21,845 nucleotides of DNA from Pyronema omphalodes (Eukaryota > Ascomycota > Pezizomycetes > Pezizales > Pyronemataceae), in the NCBI GenBank assembly GCA_024516155.1, contig JAJJXM010000182.1:1-21845 (forward strand), in the 5' to 3' direction. Shown here one piece after another: positions 17,761 through 21,845 of this stretch. The notes under the pieces are model-generated. The model worked only from the letters and a program-made list of their open reading frames with translations, did not search any database and was not told the DNA's origin. The position numbers and the translations under genes were made by a program. Within the stretch, counting starts at the first letter, position 1; every line of letters starts with the position of its first letter.

Positions 17761-18147
17761 AGGCATAACCTCGAGTCAATAAGCCCTCACAAAATTACTT
17801 ATATTTGTTTATCGGAATATTAGTAAGTGCATGTGTAGCCTCCTTATTATCCATCAATGCGCGCTCGTAATTTCGTCGGGAACTTCCGCGTATCTGTTAG
17901 TCCCCGGTAACTTAGTTTTGTTGCTATGGCAACGCTTTGTTTTAGTAACGCTTTGTTGTGATTGCAAATTCTATACTAAAAATGGTAATGCATTGAACTT
18001 CTTTTGGTCTTCCAGGAACCGCGCATGGTACAAATGATTTCTTTTCCACGTGAATTTCTACATGCAGGCAATCGGTCTTGGCCAGGAATGAGGGCTTATC
18101 TGGTAGCGCTGCCTCACATCACGTGGTTTGCGATAAGGTCATTATAG
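17761..18147. other. no gene resolved; possible upstream exons of the 18148 gene
   Basis: Two acceptor-like sites (TTTTGGTCTTCCAG near 18014 and CTACATGCAG near 18067) and an ATTATAG at 18141-18147 suggest spliced exons leading into the frame at 18148. I could not fix donors and phases. Confidence 0.3.
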
Positions 18148-18397
18148 AGCGGCAGCAGCGGCGGAAACGTATCCCCAGCTGGTGGGCCGCCGGTATGGAC
18201 ACCATACAACGGGGCTGGTGTGTTGCATCCCTCCTGAAATTCACCCCTCCCACGGTCTACCCACCTGTAATTTCTCCCTGATGAATTCCAAACCTTCTGT
18301 GAATCATCTCCTCTACAATCCATTCATCTCTCCCGTAGTTCAGTCTCCTGATGGCAGGCCTGTAAACGGAATTTCAGAGGCAAGGAAGAACATATAG
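18148..18397 (+). CDS. proline-rich hypothetical protein, 3' part, with two apparent 1-nt deletions
   Basis: After a possible acceptor ATTATAG, the frame reads SGSSGGNVSPAGGPPVWTPY.. and breaks at CCC 18229-18231. The next frame reads LLKFTPPTVYPPVISP and breaks at CCC 18276-18278. The last reads LMNSKPSVNHLLYNPFISPV.. to ..SEARKNI with TAG at 18395-18397. One extra C at each site joins all three into about 83 Pro/Ser/Asn-rich residues. The start exon is not identified, and no domain is recognised. Confidence 0.4.
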
Positions 18398-18841
18398 AAT
18401 AAAGTCAATCACTTCAATCACCACATATTGATAGATATATTTCAACGGAGCGACAATACATGTATCAAGATAAAGCATATAAGGTACTTCTTTTTATCGG
18501 CTATGAATATTATTATTGGAGATTAGGTCTCCTTATCAGATAACGGAGCCGTAATTGAACAAAGATAACATTTTTTCTATTTTTCAAAAGCAGCATCTTG
18601 CAAAGTAAAACCACATATTGAGGGGAAATAATCATAAAGCGATTCTCCTTTCTTCTTCATCAGCCATTTCTACCAACCATACATGAATGTCTGCCAATAT
18701 TAATCGCATCATTTATGCAAAATAAAAACCTAGAAAGGAAGTAAGAAGATAATTGGCACGTAAATTCACCAAACCCAAAAATCAAATACTAGATGGTAAC
18801 CGAGATTTTACATATCCGTGGATTTTAATGATTTGACTTGG
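18398..18841. other. AT-rich spacer; no gene seen
   Basis: There are many stops on both strands and no repeat or RNA gene that I can recognise. Confidence 0.55.
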
Positions 18842-18992
18842 TTAGCATATTATGTACGTGGATCCAGTACCGCAAGACAAGCAAGGCGAATTATTAAAAG
18901 ATATTGTCCGCGGCGAAAGAAAATGGCGAGATAGTCTAGTCATTCCGGCATGACTGCCGCTGGAAAATGCCGGTCCAAAAGAATTTGAACAT

Positions 18993-19141
18993 ACCTGCGT
19001 AAGAAGGGTTAGGTCAAAAGTGTCGGGCCGTCGTTCTTCAATATGCTTCAGGAGAACATACAGGAAATAACCGTCGATCAAAGAATTTAGATTCCGTTGT
19101 TTTATGGCCGGAAATATTCCATCGAAAATTTGTAAGTCCAA
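18993..19141 (-). other. possible exon downstream of paralogue B
   Basis: A minus-strand frame opening just after the paralogue B stop reads LDLQIFDGIFPAIKQRN.. to ..TFDLTLLTQ and ends at a consensus donor CAG|GTATGT (GT at 18991-18992). No acceptor or start ATG was found, and the start of this frame overlaps the tail that is homologous to the region after paralogue A. It could be an exon, a relic, or chance. Confidence 0.3.
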
Positions 19142-19149
19142 TGGTTACT

Positions 19150-19492
19150 CTACTCCCGATAAAATGAGACACCACCATCCTTCTTTTCCTCACACATCCA
19201 GTGATCGATACCATAACTGAGACTCTTTTCGAGAAGGGCAAGATTTCCCAGGGTAAGAATGGCTTGAGTGGTGTTCATCACGAGCTGTTGTTTGTATTCG
19301 GTACTTTTGTTGTCGGAATGATGGGTTTCAGCAGTAATATCGGCGCCTATAGTAGCGGTATTGGCTGTACAAGTTAAATCTTGAACTAATGACAAAATTC
19401 ATCAATCCACTGCCCCCTATAGTATAGTTAAAAAAAGAATTTATTATACCTGCTAGAAATTCGTGCTTAAACTCCTTGGACTGAGGTTGCAT
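19150..19492 (-). CDS. unrecognised two-exon small protein, paralogue B (5' end lost)
   Basis: Exon 1 (19492-19450 from the first usable ATG), intron 19449-19386 (64 nt, GTATAA..TCATTAG), exon 2 19385-19150. Exon 2 is 236 nt, exactly as in paralogue A, and ends SYGIDHWMCEEKKDGGVSFYRE then TAG. Exon 1 aligns with the last part of exon 1 of A (QPQSKEFKHEFLA against QSQSKQSNHELVA). Upstream the homology stops at the edge of a GC-rich hairpin element at about 19504, so the original start and promoter are missing. The copy may be dead or may use the internal ATG. The frame is otherwise intact. Confidence 0.65.
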
Positions 19493-19504
19493 ACGGGCGG
19501 TATT

Positions 19505-19682
19505 GCAGAGTTCGGCACGGTCCGTCCAGGACGGCGGACCGGACGGGACCACGCTGGTGGTCCCGTCCCGTCCACCTTCCTGGACGGACGGCCACTAGGT
19601 GGTCCGGTCCCGTCCTCGAACTCAAAAGACCGGACGGGACGGCGGGTGACGGCAGGACCGTGGTCTTTGGGTGCGCTAGTGT
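19505..19682 (-). repeat. GC-rich hairpin element, copy 1
   Basis: About 178 bp of very GC-rich DNA built from GGACGGGACCGG-like words. Its edge reads GCAGAGTTCGGCACGGTCCG on the plus strand and is shared with copy 2 in reverse orientation. A perfect 11-bp stem (GGACGGGACCA with TGGTCCCGTCC, loop CGCTGG) lies at 19541-19568. It abuts exon 1 of paralogue B. Frames through it are compositional artefacts. The outer boundary near 19682 is approximate. Confidence 0.75.
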
Positions 19683-20129
19683 GCAGGGGGCCGTTTGGTT
19701 CAAGTTTGCCAGATATTATGGACCGCAGCAGTGACGTTTTCAGCACTTCAGTATGAACCCTTCATGTTGCACTTGATTAAAACTTTTGCACCCCACTGCA
19801 GGTGCACGCTCCACCCAGCAATAGTTTGACTGCTTATGGTAGCTTGATGTTTTATTTTTTCTTAGTAAAGTACGATTACGCTATAAGTATTTCTTCTGTC
19901 CTTCTCGTTCTATCTTCTACTATTCTCTCTTCTACCTGCAACCTCAAGAGTTGTGTTCATTCGAGAAGGATGGGGAAGGACACATTTTAGTGGTGGGAGA
20001 AGGCGCATTCTTATGCATCAGTATGGTTTTTTTTTGTTTGCAAGCAATTCCATATAGGTGACTTTAACTCGTGCGATGCATCATAATTATCTAAGGAAAA
20101 CACCATGAGCCGTAGTAAAAAAAATTGCG
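19683..20129. other. no gene seen
   Basis: Spacer between the two inverted copies of the GC-rich element. It contains a CT-rich tract (about 19887-19933). A short frame at 19802-19990 is hydrophobic (..YFFLVKYDYAISISSVLLV..) but unsupported. Confidence 0.45.
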
Positions 20130-20307
20130 GGTTGCGAGTGACCGGCAGTGACGCTAGTCGTGGTCACCCACGGTCACCCGCGGTCCGTCCCGTCCATGGT
20201 GCCTCCAGGACGGCCGGTCCTGGTCCTACTACAGGACGGGACCGCGAGTGGCGGTCCGGTCCCGTCCTTGGCCAGGACGGGACCGGACGGACCGTGCCGA
20301 ACTCTGC
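20130..20307 (+). repeat. GC-rich hairpin element, copy 2 (inverted relative to copy 1)
   Basis: The end GGACCGTGCCGAACTCTGC at 20289-20307 is the reverse complement of the edge of copy 1. A perfect 15-bp stem GTCCGGTCCCGTCCT (20254-20268) pairs with 20274-20288 around a 5-nt loop TGGCC. The left part carries TCACC(C) repeats (GGTCACCC at about 20161 and 20172), partly matched in copy 1. The element encodes nothing credible. Confidence 0.75.
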
Positions 20308-20669
20308 GGTATTGTTTGAGTTCTTGCGTGGTTTGTTGGACATTCTGAAAGCTTGAGATACCCGAAAATAATATGCGTTGGTTGATAGAGAGATCAGTGG
20401 ATGGAAAGATTACTCTGACTGTCGTGCTGTCCGGGAATCGGATCTACAGATGGAAGACTTTATAACGACGTGCTGTCAGTAAGACTGTGTCGCCCCTCCT
20501 TCCCGATCTCAGTCTGTTCAAGTTTAAACATTTGCTTTACATGCCGTGAAAACTTTTACATTATCATTGGCTGGTCACCATGGGCCATGTGCTCACTGTT
20601 TCTGTTGCGCCGTTAAGCCAGCGAGTGGTTATTCCGAGTTGCAAGGTGCAAAATTTCGACCAGTAACTT
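20308..20669. other. no gene seen
   Basis: Ordinary-composition spacer with no long frame and no RNA gene recognised. Confidence 0.5.
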
Positions 20670-20876
20670 TCAAGGGAACACAACTCTAGCTTCAATGCAG
20701 CAGAATAAGGTACGACCAAAACACATCATCAGTTTTTGCCGTAGATATGTCTCTGTAACATTTCCGTAAATGGTGAAGCGAGCCGCGAAACTTGGCCAAA
20801 AAGGATCATAGTCCTCATAATATGAAAAGATTGCCTTCAAAAATAATCCTGTCAGGATGAGGAAATAGCTGCGCAT
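20670..20876 (-). CDS. hypothetical small protein with hydrophobic N-terminus
   Basis: ATG 20876 to TGA 20670-20672, 68 residues. MRSYFLILTGLFLKAIFSYY is a short basic start plus a hydrophobic core, consistent with a signal peptide or membrane anchor; one potential N-glycosylation site (NVTE) follows, and the remainder has two CC/C positions near the end (MMCFGRTLFCC). The length and start would fit a small secreted protein. There is no intron, promoter or family evidence, so it may be chance. Confidence 0.35.
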   Translation of the reverse strand: MRSYFLILTGLFLKAIFSYYEDYDPFWPSFAARFTIYGNVTETYLRQKLMMCFGRTLFCCIEARVVFP

Positions 20877-21355
20877 GTGCGTGAATGAAAAATTAAGAGG
20901 ATGTCAGGTCGAGTGACTAGATAACAGAGATATTGTCGCCATGCCCTTTCCGAGTCCTTGGTTCATAATGTCCTCATACGTGCATAATTCCATTTCCAAT
21001 GGTCCGACTGACAACCTGTGGTGTTAATTCTGTTGATTCCTGTGTGTATGTCCATGAGGTTTCGTGCTCTTTTGTGAACCCCCCCCCCCCCCCTAGCACT
21101 GACCCTCCATTCCGCAGAATCGGCGCCATCGCCTTCGGTAGTCGTACTGAATAGATTTTAGAATTTGCCGCTCATTATTCCCTATTACTTAGCATAGCTT
21201 CAAGCGCCTTTCGTCTCATACCCACTGAATTTGTATATATGTTCAGTGTTATCAGACTAAGGTATATGGGAGTGCCTGGAACCGGCGCAGAATACGAAGA
21301 TTCAGCTAGAAACGAGTATTCAAAATCAGCCTGGAGGATTGTCTCGAGTGCACTA
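20877..21355. other. no gene seen; contains C15 tract
   Basis: A homopolymer of 15 C occupies 21079-21093. No credible coding frame is present. Confidence 0.5.
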
Positions 21356-21787
21356 CTAGATATGGATGGATGCCTTGCATAATGGATGTTCTCCGGTATA
21401 TACTTTATTATTAAGCGAGGTGCATATCAGAAAACCCTCCTCAGGTCGTACCCGCCCGGAAAAATCAAAGCTACCAGCCTTAAGTTTCGATAAGGATGTG
21501 GGTACAAGATTGTGTGCGTTCTGTCCTCCATCATATTCTTGCGGTATTGTAATAAATCTCTCTGAGGACTTCGCGTCAGGAGAATACAAGAGCCAAAATT
21601 CAAGGCGTTATTGGTTAAGATGAGTATGCTCACCGATTGTCTCCGTGATTCTGGGATGGATATAGTCCAAAGCAGGATTCTTTATTGTGGCGTGGTTATC
21701 AATTCCTGTGCACTTCTTGGCGATTGTGGACGGAAATGGAGCCACGAATATTCCAGATTCAGTGAATGAGGGTTGGTCGAATAGGTC
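21356..21787 (-). CDS. hypothetical spliced gene, 3' two exons (third copy of the STIAK module)
   Basis: Exon 2 (21561-21356) encodes RFITIPQEYDGGQNAHNLVP.. to ..HPLCKASIHI and TAG. A 72-nt intron (21633-21562) has GTGAGC, CTCCTGAC as branch site and CCTCAG, and keeps phase 1. The preceding exon is open from 21787 to 21634 and reads FTESGIFVAPFPSTIAKK.. to ..IHPRITETI. That exon is homologous to units A and B at 14 kb. A TGA at 21788-21790 closes the frame upstream, so the 5' end may be another exon (a GTGAGT donor lies at 21796-21801) or be broken. No domain is recognised. Confidence 0.5.
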
Positions 21788-21845
21788 TCAATTGGACTCA
21801 CCGTGGTGTCTGCTGATACTTTTGTTTGCGTATGTCGCCGAATAA
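21690..21845 (-). repeat. third copy (unit C) of the module at 14 kb, running off the window
   Basis: On the minus strand, ACATACGCA, then ATCAGCAGACACC, then GGTGAGTCCA, then TCCACAATCGCCAA occur in the same order and spacing as in units A and B (13936-14520). The homology reaches the end of the window, so the full repeat is longer. Confidence 0.65.

Noticed and set aside
20105..20356. Arg/Gly/Pro-rich ORFs in the GC-rich element
   Set aside because: They are compositional artefacts of GGACGGGACC-type repeats. Both strands are open, and the second copy does not keep the same protein.

Overview
This window reads as nuclear DNA of a filamentous fungus, most likely an ascomycete. The case rests on intron-containing tRNA genes (Phe, two Pro, Glu), short spliceosomal introns of about 57-72 nt with GT..AG ends and CTRAY-like branch sites, and a SANT/Myb-like plus coiled-coil protein of a kind common in fungal genomes. 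Nothing looks bacterial. The genus cannot be fixed from the sequence alone. Gene density is low and much of the DNA is repeat or relic.

Layout. Positions 1-2400 are a mosaic of minisatellites with 8-, 11- and 17-bp units, interrupted by a tRNA-Gly-like gene and a tRNA-Phe gene. Positions 2400-9000 form a tRNA-rich stretch (Phe, Pro-AGG, Glu, Pro-CGG, Ala) with two small genes and one large gene on the minus strand at 4742-6787, which encodes a SANT/Myb-like, proline-rich, coiled-coil protein. Positions 9000-13500 hold small hypothetical genes, including a divergent pair near 10.4-10.6 kb, and a 321-bp hAT-type MITE with a perfect 8-bp target duplication. Positions 13.7-15.7 kb are decaying coding sequence built partly from a duplicated module; a third copy sits at the right edge of the window in a spliced minus-strand gene. 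Positions 15.8-19.5 kb carry two convergent paralogues of an unrecognised two-exon small-protein gene. The left one is intact, and the right one has lost its 5' end at the edge of a GC-rich hairpin element. A second copy of that element lies in inverted orientation near 20.2 kb.

One pattern runs through the window: many ORFs break where a short homopolymer (often C or G, 3-5 bases) is one base too short or too long. Allowing single-base changes there joins frames into natural-looking proteins. In the large gene, four such changes also make both intron phases and the total length agree. Either the assembly miscounts homopolymers, or several genes are recent pseudogenes. Most small-gene calls are tentative for this reason.

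No operon-like or pathway-like organisation is visible. The most interesting items are the paralogue pair, whose intron 3' half is better conserved than its exons, the hairpin element family, and the three-copy coding module.
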